Shown: positions 8,482 to 16,867 of the stretch, in pieces
Layout of the letters: each line of letters begins with the position of its first letter
Position numbering within the stretch: the first letter of the stretch is position 1
Assembly: GCA_963795385.1 (NCBI GenBank)
Contig: CAWCHK010000014.1
Coordinates: 186,001-250,000 of the forward strand
Origin: CAVURS01 sp963795385
GTDB taxonomy: Bacteria; Actinomycetota; Actinomycetes; Actinomycetales; CAVURS01
Length of the DNA stretch: 64,000 nt
Direction: 5' to 3'
The notes under the pieces: generated by a model
What the model was told of the DNA's origin: nothing
The model's database searches: none
What the model saw: only the letters and a program-made list of their open reading frames with translations
Position numbers and translations under genes: made by a program

Positions 8482-10051
8482 TCAGGTCACCGCGCCGAGG
8501 ACGGCGTGCTGCATCGCCCACAGGGCGGCCGCGGCTCGGGTCGAGACACCGATCTTCGTGTAGACGTGCTGGATGTGATGGTCGGCCGTCTTCGGCGAGA
8601 TGTAGAGCTCGTCCGCGATCGCCTTCGTCGTGAGGCCGCGGGCGGCGAGCCGCAGGACCTGCGCCTCCCGGTCGGTGAGGCCGCCGGGCCTGGGCGGTTT
8701 GGCCTCCGGGACCTGGCCGCTGTGACCGGCCGCCTCGAGCACGGCACCCGTGGCGGAGCGGTCCAGGCTTCCGCCGGCCGCGAGCGCGAGCAGCGCGGCT
8801 GCTGCATCGTCGGCGGCCAGGGCCGGCCGGTCGGCGCGGTCGCTGGTCAACCCGACGTACACGTCGGTGGCGGCGAGGATGTGCGCCGCCGGGTCGAGTC
8901 CGGCCGCGGCCAGGCTCTTGTGATAGCCGGAGCCGTCGACCCGCTCGTGATGGGTGGCGGCCAGGGGGTTCAGCCGGCGCAGCGCGGGTGAGCGGCGCAG
9001 CATCTGCTCGGTCACCATCGGATGGACCTCGACCCGGTCGCGCTCGGCCCGGGTCGAGCTGGCCGGCCTTGTCCCAGATCGAGTTCGGCACCGCGGTGGT
9101 GCCCAGCTCGTGCACGAGCGCCGCTCGTCGGAGGACGGCGATGGCGTCGTCGTCGTGGCCCAGGACCTTAGCCGCGGCGGCTGCGAGGTCGGCGCATCGG
9201 CGGCTGTGGCCGGACATGTACGGCGACTTCAGGTCGACGAAGTCGGCCACCACGAGGAGCGCCTCGTCCAGCGCGGCCCCCCCGAACGTCCGATGCGGCT
9301 CGGGCTCGAGCTCGAGGACGGCGTCCCACGGGTCGAGCGCGGCCAGCCGCTCGAACCAGGCTGCGCCGTGGGTCGCGAACAGGTCGGCCAGCTCCGGGTC
9401 GTAGGTCCGCCCGCTGCGTTCGCGGACGGTCTGGAGCGCCGCCTCCGCCGAGAACCGCCGGCCGTAGGCCTCCATGTCGTGACTGACGTGGACGATCCGC
9501 ATCGCCAGCGGGATCTCCTCGCCGCTGGCGTGCTGCGGGAAGCCCGCGCCGTTCCATCGCTCGAACGAGAAGCCAAGCGCAGTGCGGACATCCGCGTCGA
9601 AGCCGAGACGTGCGGCCAGCATGTCGGCCACCTCGCACCCGGAGCTGAAGTTGAAGGCCAGCCAGTGGTCGACGTTCTGCCGGATGACGGCGGTGATCTC
9701 CTCGTGCTGCTCCGCCGGCCGGACAGCGGTGGCGAACGCGATCGCGTCCCGCAGCACCTCGTCCGGGTTCGCCGCGTCGTGGACCAGGGTCTGGGCGCGG
9801 ATGGAGAGGTCGTCGTAGAAGAGCTCGGCGACCTCGTGCGCGTGTCCGGTGCAGCCCAGGTAGCGCAGCAGTGCCACCCAGTACGTCGTGCCCCGCAGCT
9901 CGCGGTCGACGCCGGCCGCCTGGCCCATCCAGTCCGCCAGCAGGCAGGACCGGAGCTGCGACTCGAGGGGCTGCCCGAACGAGTTGTCCTGGGCCAGAGC
10001 GAAGGTGGCGACGAGCTCACCGAGGCGCAGGGGCGGTTCAGTGGGAGGCAT
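8482..10051 (-). CDS. degenerate HD-GYP domain protein with LuxR C-terminus (frameshift near 9055)
   Basis: Read across one extra base at about 9055 this is a 522-residue protein. The N-terminal ~250 residues hold one HD-type helical region (LLRYLGCTGHAHEVAE). The centre resembles HD-GYP: ALVHELGTTAVPNSIWDKAG, then HHERVDGSGYHK. The catalytic HD is read as HE and the GYP as GYH, so cyclic-di-GMP hydrolysis is doubtful. The last ~65 residues are a LuxR helix-turn-helix (LTDREAQVLRLAARGLTTK ... ISPKTADHHIQHVYTKIGV). It is probably a sensor-type transcription factor. ATG at 10051 is the first in-frame start before the folded part. Both halves are intact, so the shift is probably a sequencing error. 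Confidence 0.75.
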
Positions 10052-10240
10052 CAGAGACCGCCAGTCGGGTCCGAGGCGCCGGGTCCGCACCCGTTCACGG
10101 CTGAGTAGACCACGAAGCGGCGCTCGGCCGACAGGGCGGAATGGGGAGTTCACCCGATGCGGCCGGTGATGACGGGCGCCCAGGATCAGCCCCATCGATC
10201 GGTGCCGAGCCCGGCGCCGGATGACCCGGAGGAGAAGGAC

Positions 10241-10513
10241 ATGATCCTGGCAACCACGACGTTCGAGGACTACGACCGCTTCATCGACGTGTTCTCGACC
10301 AAGGGCGCGGACCTGCGCCGCCAGCACGGCTCCAAGGGCGCGAAGGTCTTCCGCGACCCCAACCAGGAGGACCGCGCCTGGGTCATCTTCGACTGGGACG
10401 AGGACGGCTGGGCGAGCTTCGTCTCGGACCCCGAGGTCCCGCCCGTCATGCAGGCGGCCGGACACAAGGGCAAGCCGCAGACCCTCACGCTGTGCGCCAC
10501 GGCCGACGCCTGA
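10241..10513 (+). CDS. small conserved cytosolic protein, function unknown
   Basis: A 90-residue protein with a strong ribosome site (GGAGGAGAAGG, 10228-10238) fixing the ATG at 10241. It resembles small dimeric alpha/beta-barrel (ferredoxin-like, ABM-type) proteins: a first strand MILATTTFEDYDRFIDVFST, a basic loop and a later segment WVIFDWDEDGWASFVSDPEV. I do not recognise a precise family. It is divergent from the HD/LuxR regulator with a 189-base gap in which I see no clear operator, and it is followed by the long hairpin at 10548-10590. Confidence 0.65.
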   Translation: MILATTTFEDYDRFIDVFSTKGADLRRQHGSKGAKVFRDPNQEDRAWVIFDWDEDGWASFVSDPEVPPVMQAAGHKGKPQTLTLCATADA

Positions 10514-10547
10514 GCCGCGCCCCCTCAGGCACCTCGCGCCCCGAACC

Positions 10548-10590
10548 CCCTGATGCAACCTGCGCCACCGGGAGGCAGGTTGCATCAGGG
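10548..10590. terminator. perfect 16-bp hairpin between convergent genes
   Basis: CCCTGATGCAACCTGC (10548-10563) and its exact reverse complement (10575-10590) enclose an 11-base loop. It lies between the stop of the small protein (10513) and the stop of the convergent reductase (10617), where a bidirectional terminator is expected. There is no T-run on either strand, as is usual in actinomycete terminators. Confidence 0.7.
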
Positions 10591-10616
10591 CCGCGGCGCC
10601 GGCGTCGCCGCACGAG

Positions 10617-11222
10617 TCAGTCGGCGCGGCGGTAGCGGATGTGAGTGGTCAGCGGTGAGTGCAGCACCTCGGCCGGCTCGAAGCCGAAGGACCCGACCCC
10701 GTCGAAGATGCGCTCGCCGGAGCCGAGCAGGACGGGCGTGATGTCGAGGGTGAGCTCGTCGATCACCCCGGCGTTCAACGCCTGCCGGACGGTGGACGCG
10801 CCCCCGGCGATGTCCACCCCGTTGTCACCGGCGGCCTCGCGCGCTGCGGCGTAGGCCGCGTCGAAGCCCTCGGTGACGAAGTGGAACGTCGTCCCCCCTT
10901 CCATCTGGATCGGGTCGTGGGCGTGATGGGTCAGCACGAACACCGGCGCGTGGTACGGCGGCTCGGGGCCCCACCAGCCGGACCAGTCCTCGTCCCACTC
11001 CCCGCGGATCGGGCCGAACATGTTCCGCCCCATCACGTACGCACCCCGGGGGCGCATCAGCCAGTCGGCGGCGATCTGGTCGGCGTCCGTGGCCCGCGGG
11101 TCGCCGATGTGCCAGCCGTGCAGCTCGAGCCCACGCCGGCCCAGGGGGTCGTCCCGGCTCTGCGCCGGCCCGGCGACGAAGCCGTCCAACGAGATCGACA
11201 TGTGGCACGTGGTGTCCGGCAC
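10617..11222 (-). CDS. dihydrofolate reductase / RibD C-terminal-fold protein
   Basis: A 201-residue protein of the DHFR-like (RibD_C) family of NAD(P)H-dependent reductases. The N-terminal segment MSISLDGFVAG and the later GGASTVRQALNAGVIDELTL, followed by PVLLGSGERIFDG, are diagnostic. The start is GTG 11222, because GGGAGG lies 6 bases upstream and no other candidate has a ribosome site. These stand-alone proteins are common in actinomycetes and mostly of unknown substrate; this is not the housekeeping FolA. The next gene upstream on the same strand is a GNAT acetyltransferase 95 bases away. Confidence 0.8.
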   Translation of the reverse strand: MPDTTCHMSISLDGFVAGPAQSRDDPLGRRGLELHGWHIGDPRATDADQIAADWLMRPRGAYVMGRNMFGPIRGEWDEDWSGWWGPEPPYHAPVFVLTHHAHDPIQMEGGTTFHFVTEGFDAAYAAAREAAGDNGVDIAGGASTVRQALNAGVIDELTLDITPVLLGSGERIFDGVGSFGFEPAEVLHSPLTTHIRYRRAD

Positions 11223-11317
11223 TGCAAACCTCCCGGGTGATGGCGACGTGCGAGCGGCGTGCGGTCGATAGTAGGTGGTGGATCCGACCACCCGGTCAAG
11301 CCAGCAGCCAGGTGACG

Positions 11318-11848
11318 TCAGTCCGCGGCTGGACCGGCCGCCAGGTCGAGGGTCCAGTGCTGACCGACCAGGTCTTGTCCGAAGCTGTGGTGCGGCTCCT
11401 GTGCGGTGAGGGTGAAACCGAACGCCTGGTAGATGCGACGGGCCGAAACGAGGACGTCGTTGGTCCAGAGCGTGACGTGCTGATAGCCCGCCCGCCGGGC
11501 GAAGTCGAGGCATCGCTCGACCAGCTGGGCGCCGACGCCGAGACCGCGCGCATGCGGCGCCACCAACAGGATGCGCAGCCGGGCCACCGCGGCCGTATCC
11601 CCTGCGACGAGGAAGATGCAGCCCGCCCGCTGTCCGTCGACCTGGGCGATCCACGCGGCCTCCCGATCCGGGTCGTGGCTCGCCGCGTAGTCCGCGACGA
11701 TCCGGGCGACGAGAGCCTCGAACTCGGTGTTCCACCCGAACTGCCGGTCGTAGACCTCGCCGTGGGCCATCACCACCCAGCCCAGGTCGCCGGCCCGGTC
11801 CGCCGGCCGGATGCTGACCCGTTCGGGAGGGGGGCTCTGCTGGGCCAT
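11318..11848 (-). CDS. GNAT-family N-acetyltransferase
   Basis: A 176-residue acetyltransferase using acetyl-CoA. The GNAT fold is shown by AAWIAQVDGQRAGCIFLV (strands 2-3), ARLRILLVAPHARGLGVG (motif A with the R/Q-x-x-G-x-G/A pyrophosphate loop as ARGLGVG) and LYQAFGF-type motif B (read as IYQAFGF). Start ATG 11848 is 6 bases behind GAGGAG; an ATG 12 codons upstream lacks this. It is divergent from a TetR-like regulator with 66 bases between starts, so that regulator may control it. The substrate is unknown; MarR-GNAT style proteins of this group often acetylate small amines or antibiotics. Confidence 0.8.
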   Translation of the reverse strand: MAQQSPPPERVSIRPADRAGDLGWVVMAHGEVYDRQFGWNTEFEALVARIVADYAASHDPDREAAWIAQVDGQRAGCIFLVAGDTAAVARLRILLVAPHARGLGVGAQLVERCLDFARRAGYQHVTLWTNDVLVSARRIYQAFGFTLTAQEPHHSFGQDLVGQHWTLDLAAGPAAD

Positions 11849-11902
11849 CACGTCTCCTCGCGACTCGTCACAGATCACTGACACGACTGTTTCAGTAGGA
11901 GC

Positions 11903-11908
11903 TACGCT
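11903..11908 (+). promoter_or_regulatory. -10 box for a leaderless TetR-like gene
   Basis: TACGCT followed by exactly six bases and the ATG at 11915. This matches the TANNNT-N6-start layout seen repeatedly in this window; no convincing -35 box is needed for the call. Confidence 0.45.
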
Positions 11909-11914
11909 ACCCAG

Positions 11915-12499
11915 ATGAGTCAGGCCTCGACAAGCCCGTCAGCCCGCCAGATCGAGCTGCTGGACGCGGCGTACGCGTATGTCTTGCAGCACGGGCTCGT
12001 CGACCTGTCGCTGCGCCCCCTGGCTACGGCTGTCGGGTCCAGCCCGCGGGTCCTGCTGTTCCTGTTCGGCAGCAAGGAGGGACTGGTCCGCGCCCTGCTC
12101 GAGCGCGCCCGCGGCGACGAGCTGGCGATGCTGGCCGATCTCGGCCGGCACCAGCGCCAGGCACGCATCGGACTGGCGACCGCAGCGGCGCGGACGTGGG
12201 AATGGCTTGCGGCCGAGGAGCACCGGCCGCTGCTCCGTCTGTGGGTGGAGGCGTACGCGCGCTCCCTGGTCGAGCCCGACGGCGCCTGGGCCGGCTTCGC
12301 CCGGACGACGGTCGACGACTGGCTCGACGTGCTCGCGGCCAGCCAGCCGGCGGCCGAGCGGCGCACCATGCGCGGAGCGACGCGCCGCACCTTGGCCCTC
12401 ACGGTCCTGCGCGGAGCGCTGCTCGACCTGCTCGCGACAGGCGACGAGGAACGCGTCTCCAGGGCCGTGCATCGAGCCCTCGGGGATCTGCGCGGCTGA
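11915..12499 (+). CDS. TetR-family-like transcriptional regulator
   Basis: A 194-residue protein. Residues 10-60 form a TetR-type DNA-binding domain (RQIELLDAAYAYVLQHGL, then LSLRPLATAVGSSPRVLLFLFGSKEGLVRALL), where the recognition helix is read from VGSSPRVLLFLF. The C-terminal half is helical and would bind a ligand and dimerise. A TACGCT box six bases before the start points to a leaderless message. It is divergent from the GNAT gene and convergent with the efflux MFS at 12532; the former is the more likely target. Confidence 0.75.
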   Translation: MSQASTSPSARQIELLDAAYAYVLQHGLVDLSLRPLATAVGSSPRVLLFLFGSKEGLVRALLERARGDELAMLADLGRHQRQARIGLATAAARTWEWLAAEEHRPLLRLWVEAYARSLVEPDGAWAGFARTTVDDWLDVLAASQPAAERRTMRGATRRTLALTVLRGALLDLLATGDEERVSRAVHRALGDLRG

Positions 12500-12531
12500 C
12501 CTCGACCGCTCGGGCCTGCTGCGCCCACCTC

Positions 12532-13965
12532 CTACCGGCGCGAGATGCCCAGGGCTGCGAGAGCACCGAGCACCGAGATGGTCGCCGCCGTGACCAGGGC
12601 CGGCTCGTAGCCGGACAGGGTCTGGGCCGCGCTGTCGAGAGATCCGTGAGCGTCGAAGACCACTGTGACGACCGCGACCCCGGTGGCCTGCCCGATCTGT
12701 TGGATGGTGTTGAGGACGCCGGCCGACCGTCCGAGCAGCTCTGGGGGAGCGGCGTTCAGACCGGCGGCCGAGGGTGCCGGCAGCGCCATCGAGATGCCGA
12801 CGCCGGCGAGCACGAACGGGACGACGAACTCGGCGTACCCGGCGTGCGCGTGGGCCTCGCGCAGGATCCAGAGGAACCCGAGCGCCTGCAGGACCAGGCC
12901 CGGGGCGGCCAGGGCGCGGGCACCGATCCGGTCGACCAGCCTCCCGGCGATCGGCGCGACGAGGAGCGGCGTCATCGTCCACGGCAGGAACCGCAGCCCG
13001 GTCCCGAGCGGTGAGTCACCGCGCGAGATCTGGAAGTACTGGCTGGTCACGTACGCCGTGGCGAAGATCGACGCGGCCATCAGGAACTGGGTCAGCGACG
13101 CGGCCGCGAACACCCGCGAGCGGAAGAGCGACAGCGGCACCATCGGCGCCGGCGCGACGGACTGCCAGGCAACGAACCCGGCCAGCAGGACGACGCCGAG
13201 GACCAGCGCGACCAGCACCTCGCTGGATCGCCACCCGGCGTCGGGAGCGCGGAGCACCCCCCACACGAGGGAGCCCATCGCACCCGAGGCCGTCACCATC
13301 CCGATCGGGTCGAGTCGGGTCCGCGGACCGTACGTCTCGGGCAGGACCCGGAGGACAGCCACGACGGCCGCGATGCCGAGCGGCACGTTCACCCAGAAGA
13401 TCCAGTGCCAGTCCAGGCCCTCGGTGACCACGCCACCGACGAGTGGTCCGGACGCGACACCGAGGCCGGCGACCCCGCCCCAGATCCCGACGACCGCGCC
13501 GCGGCGATCGGCCGGTGAGGACGCCGTGAGCAGGGTCAGGCCCAGGGGCATGACGACCGCGGCGCCGAGGCCCTGGACGGCCCGGAAGCCGATCAGGACG
13601 CCGAGGTTGGGCGCCAGCGCGCAGGCGGCCGAGGCGAGGCTGAACAGCAGCAGCCCGCCGACGTACGTGCGTCTCCTCCCGAGACGGTCGCCGAGCGCGG
13701 CCGCGGTGATGATTCCCGTCGCGAAGGTGAGGGCGTAGGCGTTGACGATCCACGGCAGATTCCCGGCGCCGCCGCCGAGATCCGCATGGATCGACGGCAG
13801 GGCGGTGACCACGACGAGGGCATCGAGGGTGATCAAGAGATAGGCGCCCGCGGTGAGCAGGACGGTCAGCCGGCGGTGCGGCGCCGCCACCACGGCCTGC
13901 GTGCTCGCTGACGTCTCGGGATCCTGCGTTCGAGTCGTTCCGAGGTCCGGGTGTGGCATCGGCAT
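12532..13965 (-). CDS. MFS drug-efflux transporter, DHA2 type
   Basis: A 477-residue, 14-helix transporter: LITLDALVVVTALPSIHADL in helix 1, LGDRLGRRRTYVGG (motif A) and GPLVGGVVTEGLDWHWIFWV (motif C region). Two AGGAG copies precede the start; ATG 13965 and ATG 13959 are both usable. It is divergent from an ECF sigma factor gene with a 174-base gap holding a 10-bp inverted repeat at 14031-14059. This is the third efflux MFS in the first 14 kb. Confidence 0.85.
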   Translation of the reverse strand: MPMPHPDLGTTRTQDPETSASTQAVVAAPHRRLTVLLTAGAYLLITLDALVVVTALPSIHADLGGGAGNLPWIVNAYALTFATGIITAAALGDRLGRRRTYVGGLLLFSLASAACALAPNLGVLIGFRAVQGLGAAVVMPLGLTLLTASSPADRRGAVVGIWGGVAGLGVASGPLVGGVVTEGLDWHWIFWVNVPLGIAAVVAVLRVLPETYGPRTRLDPIGMVTASGAMGSLVWGVLRAPDAGWRSSEVLVALVLGVVLLAGFVAWQSVAPAPMVPLSLFRSRVFAAASLTQFLMAASIFATAYVTSQYFQISRGDSPLGTGLRFLPWTMTPLLVAPIAGRLVDRIGARALAAPGLVLQALGFLWILREAHAHAGYAEFVVPFVLAGVGISMALPAPSAAGLNAAPPELLGRSAGVLNTIQQIGQATGVAVVTVVFDAHGSLDSAAQTLSGYEPALVTAATISVLGALAALGISRR

Positions 13966-14030
13966 CTCCTCTCCTGGCCCGGCCACGGGATGTCGCCGGC
14001 GTACGAAGGGACAGACGGGGGGTACGCCGG

Positions 14031-14059
14031 GAACTGGGCGCCCCGGCACCGCCCAGTTC
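14031..14059. repeat. inverted repeat in the MFS / ECF sigma divergent region
   Basis: GAACTGGGCG (14031-14040), a 9-base spacer and the perfect complement CGCCCAGTTC (14050-14059). It lies 66 bases from the MFS start and 81 from the sigma factor start. It may be an operator or an RNA hairpin in one of the leaders. Confidence 0.55.
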
Positions 14060-14139
14060 TCGGGCTCGGTGACGTCTACCTCTCCAGCAACCGCTGTCGG
14101 TGGTCTGCGAGAGGATCGAGGAGAGACGAAGGTGATGAG

Positions 14140-15153
14140 ATGGACACGGACCCGCTGTCGCTCGCACGGGCGGGCGACGAGCGCGCCTTCGACGAGCTGG
14201 TCGGGTCGCACCGGCATGAGCTGCTGGTGCACTGCTACCGGATCCTGGGGTCGCTCCAGGACGCCGAGGACGTGCTGCAGGAGACGCTGCTGTCCGCCTG
14301 GCGCGGCCTCGACGGCTTCGAGGAGCGGTCGTCGGTGCGCACCTGGCTGTACCGCATCGCGACCAACCGGAGCCTCGACGCAGTGCGGGCCAGCGCCCGT
14401 CGGGACGATCAGATGACGACCCGGATCAACGGCCTCGTGCCGCCGGCGCCCACCCGTCAGGGCGAGGTCCCGTGGCTCACGCCGTACCCGGACGCCCTCC
14501 TCGACCTGCCGGACCCGGCCCCTGGACCGGAGGCCCTGGTGGAGTCGCGCGAGGCGACGTCGCTGGCGTTCGTGACCGCACTCCAGCTCCTCCCGCCCCG
14601 GCAGCGCGCCGTCCTGATCCTGCGCGACGTCCTCGGCTACCGAGCGGCCGAGGTCGCAGATCTCCTCGACACGTCCGTGGAGTCTGTGACCAGCGCCCTC
14701 AAGCGGGCCAGGGCGACGCTCGACTCCGACGAGACGCTGGCCGAGCGTCGCTCGCAACCGCCGGCACCGGCCGCGGACTCACCGGAGGAGCGGCGACTGA
14801 TCGAGGCGTACGTCGACGCCTTCACCACTCATGACGTGGACAAGCTGGTCGCGATCCTGAGCGAGGACGTCTGGCTCAAGATGCCGCCGCTGCCGCTCGA
14901 GTACCACGGCCGCGACGCCGCTGTCGGCTTCTTCGAGGCGGTCGTGCACCCGCTGGGGCGGCGGCTCAGGCTGGTTCACACCCGGGCGAACGGCTGCCCG
15001 GCCAGTGGGATCTACGCCCACGACCGGGCGACCGGCACCTGGCGGGCCACCGGTCTGGTCGTGGTGGTCCTCTCGGGCGACCGCATCACCGAGGTCACCC
15101 GGTTCGAGGTCGGCGTGATGGCGAGCTTCGGACTCCCCCGGATCCTGCCCTGA
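14140..15153 (+). CDS. ECF sigma factor with C-terminal SnoaL-like domain
   Basis: A 337-residue RNA polymerase sigma factor. Region 2 is seen as DERAFDELVGSHRHELLVHC then DAEDVLQETLLSAWRGL, region 4 as LPPRQRAVLILRDVLGYRAAEVADLLDTSVESVTSALKRA (given here only as its two ends: LPPRQRAVLIL and SVESVTSALKRA). Residues ~205-337 form a SnoaL/NTF2-like domain (ERRLIEAYVDAFTTHDVDKL) as in the long ECF groups that control themselves through this extension instead of a separate anti-sigma. The start ATG 14140 is the shortest choice preserving region 2. No anti-sigma gene is adjacent. The AraC-DinB gene follows convergently after 12 bases. Confidence 0.85.
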   Translation: MDTDPLSLARAGDERAFDELVGSHRHELLVHCYRILGSLQDAEDVLQETLLSAWRGLDGFEERSSVRTWLYRIATNRSLDAVRASARRDDQMTTRINGLVPPAPTRQGEVPWLTPYPDALLDLPDPAPGPEALVESREATSLAFVTALQLLPPRQRAVLILRDVLGYRAAEVADLLDTSVESVTSALKRARATLDSDETLAERRSQPPAPAADSPEERRLIEAYVDAFTTHDVDKLVAILSEDVWLKMPPLPLEYHGRDAAVGFFEAVVHPLGRRLRLVHTRANGCPASGIYAHDRATGTWRATGLVVVVLSGDRITEVTRFEVGVMASFGLPRILP

Positions 15154-15165
15154 GGCGATGACCTC

Positions 15166-16113
15166 CTACGCGCGGGAGATCTCGGCGGCGTCGGTCCCGG
15201 TCCCGCCGACGTAGTGCATGGGGTCCCCAGACCCGAGGTCGTTGATCCCGGCCGACTCCAGCGCGCCGATGGCCAGCGTCCGCCGGGCGGCGGAGAAGGT
15301 GAGGACGTGAGCCAGGACGCCGCCGTACGTGAACGTCTCGGGAGGCGTGCAGGTCGCGTCGATGAAGGTCTCGTCCGCGCGCCCCTCCTGGATCGGCTGG
15401 AGCACCAGCTCTCGGAAGCGCGGGCCGGCCGCGGCCAGCCGCTGGCGTAGCCCCAGGGCGCCCGATGGTTCGGGTTTGGGGGTGGCCGTCGCCCCTTCGA
15501 GCGCGGCGATCCACATCTCCAGCTGGCTGACGAGACGCTCGGTGGTGGCTCGCAGCGTTGCCGGGTCGTCGATCCCCTCGACGTTCAGCAGCGGCTGGTC
15601 GAGCGCTGGGTCGGGCAGGCGGGCCGAGCGCTCGAGGATGCGGTCGGTGACCTCGAGGTGGTGATCCAGCATCTGGTCGACGATCTCCATGGCCGTGCTC
15701 CTTCTCGTGGTGGGCAGCCGCAGGCCGCCCGGTGGGTGGAAGTGGACGCCGTTCGGCGTCGGCAGGTGATGGGCGGCCCCGCCGCGGTGGCGCCAGGTCG
15801 AGGGCGGTGCGCCGTACGCCTGGCGGAACGCCCGGCTGAACGCCGCCGACGACCCGTAGCCGGCGCCGTAGGCGATGTCGGTCAGGGGCTCGCGCGTCGT
15901 GGCGATCCGATGAGCAGCGCGCTCGAGCAGCAGCCGGCGCCGGAACGCGCCGGTCGGCTCCCCGAGGGCAGCCGAGGTCAGGCGGTCGAAGTAGAAGCGG
16001 GAGAGGAAGGCGCGCGCGGAGAGCTCCGCCCCGACCGGGCCCGGGGAGTCCAAGGACTCCTCGATGACCAGCAGGATCCGCTGGAGCTGGTCGGGATCGG
16101 GCCTTCTGGTCAT
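15166..16113 (-). CDS. AraC-type regulator fused to a DinB-like domain
   Basis: A 315-residue protein. Residues 10-110 are an AraC/XylS double helix-turn-helix (LSARAFLSRFYFDRLTSAAL and LTDIAYGAGYGSSAAFSRAF). Residues ~140-315 look like a DinB/YfiT four-helix bundle: MLDHHLEVTDRIL at its start and VLAHVLTFSAARRTLAIGAL near the end, each with a histidine that could bind a metal. Such AraC-DinB fusions occur in actinomycetes; effector and targets are unknown. CAGACT followed by six bases precedes the ATG, so it may be leaderless. Confidence 0.8.
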   Translation of the reverse strand: MTRRPDPDQLQRILLVIEESLDSPGPVGAELSARAFLSRFYFDRLTSAALGEPTGAFRRRLLLERAAHRIATTREPLTDIAYGAGYGSSAAFSRAFRQAYGAPPSTWRHRGGAAHHLPTPNGVHFHPPGGLRLPTTRRSTAMEIVDQMLDHHLEVTDRILERSARLPDPALDQPLLNVEGIDDPATLRATTERLVSQLEMWIAALEGATATPKPEPSGALGLRQRLAAAGPRFRELVLQPIQEGRADETFIDATCTPPETFTYGGVLAHVLTFSAARRTLAIGALESAGINDLGSGDPMHYVGGTGTDAAEISRA

Positions 16114-16346
16114 GCCTCGAGTCTGAGATACCGGGAGGCCGTCCGCTTGACCCTCCTTGCTCTTTCCGCCCGGCCGGTCGCCACCTCCGGTGGAGCGCGC
16201 CCCTCACTGCGAGCGGAACGTGTGCGGCACAGGATGGAGGGGTGCCGAGCCGAGAGCCGCCGCCACTCACCGAGGACGGACATCACATCGTCCTCGACGG
16301 CTGAGGCGCGCACTGGCCGGGCCCCGGACCCCGCGACGATATTGGC

Positions 16347-16361
16347 AGTGCCGGGGGCACT
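16347..16361. promoter_or_regulatory. palindrome upstream of the 16387 reductase
   Basis: AGTGCC-GGG-GGCACT, a perfect 6-3-6 inverted repeat ending 25 bases before the ATG at 16387. It is the only clear symmetry in the 273-base gap between this gene and the divergent AraC-DinB gene, and is a plausible operator. I see nothing else definite in the gap. Confidence 0.4.
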
Positions 16362-16386
16362 CTGAGCGACCGAGAGGGAGGGCACC

Positions 16387-16867
16387 ATGGGCAAGGTTGT
16401 GGCGCAGGCATGCAGGTCGCTCGACGGGTACGTCGCGAAGCAGGACAACAGCATCGGCCGGTTGTTCGACTGGCTGCAGAACGGCGAGATCGAGAGGCCG
16501 ACTCCCGCGGGGGACTTCGCGATCCACCTGACCCCGCCGAGCTCGGAACACCTGCAGCGGTGGGCGTCCTCGCTCGGCGCACTGGTCTGCGGGCGGACGC
16601 TGTTCGAGGTGGCCGAGGGCTGGCAGGGTCGGCACACGCTCGGACGTCCCCGTCGTCGTCGTGACCCACCGGGTCCCCACCGAGTGGGTCGAAGCACACC
16701 CCCGGGCGCCGTTCACCTTCGTGACCGACGGCGTCGCTGCGGCCGTCGCTCATGCTCAGACGCTCGCCGGCGACCGGCTCGCGGCTGAGGACGTGCTGCT
16801 CGGCAACCCATCGGTCTGCGTTCAGGGCGACCGCGTCACCCATCTCGTGTACCCAGTGGTGCGCTGA
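16387..16867 (+). pseudogene. DHFR-like protein, frameshifted and internally shortened
   Basis: The start (MGKVVAQACRSLDGYVAKQD) has a good ribosome site, GGGAGGG four bases before the ATG. The protein follows the DHFR-like/RibD_C family up to VCGRTLFEVAEGW, then loses frame at about 16642 by one extra G. The second frame continues VPTEWVEAHPRAPFTFVTDG ... QTLAGDR and then jumps straight to DVLLGNPSVCVQGDRVTHLV, which is the usual C-terminal end of the family. The central segment that normally carries the AGG-type nucleotide-binding loop (roughly 50 residues) is absent. The frameshift may be a sequencing error, but the missing centre cannot be explained that way except by assembly collapse. 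It overlaps the convergent methyltransferase stop by 32 bases. Confidence 0.6.
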
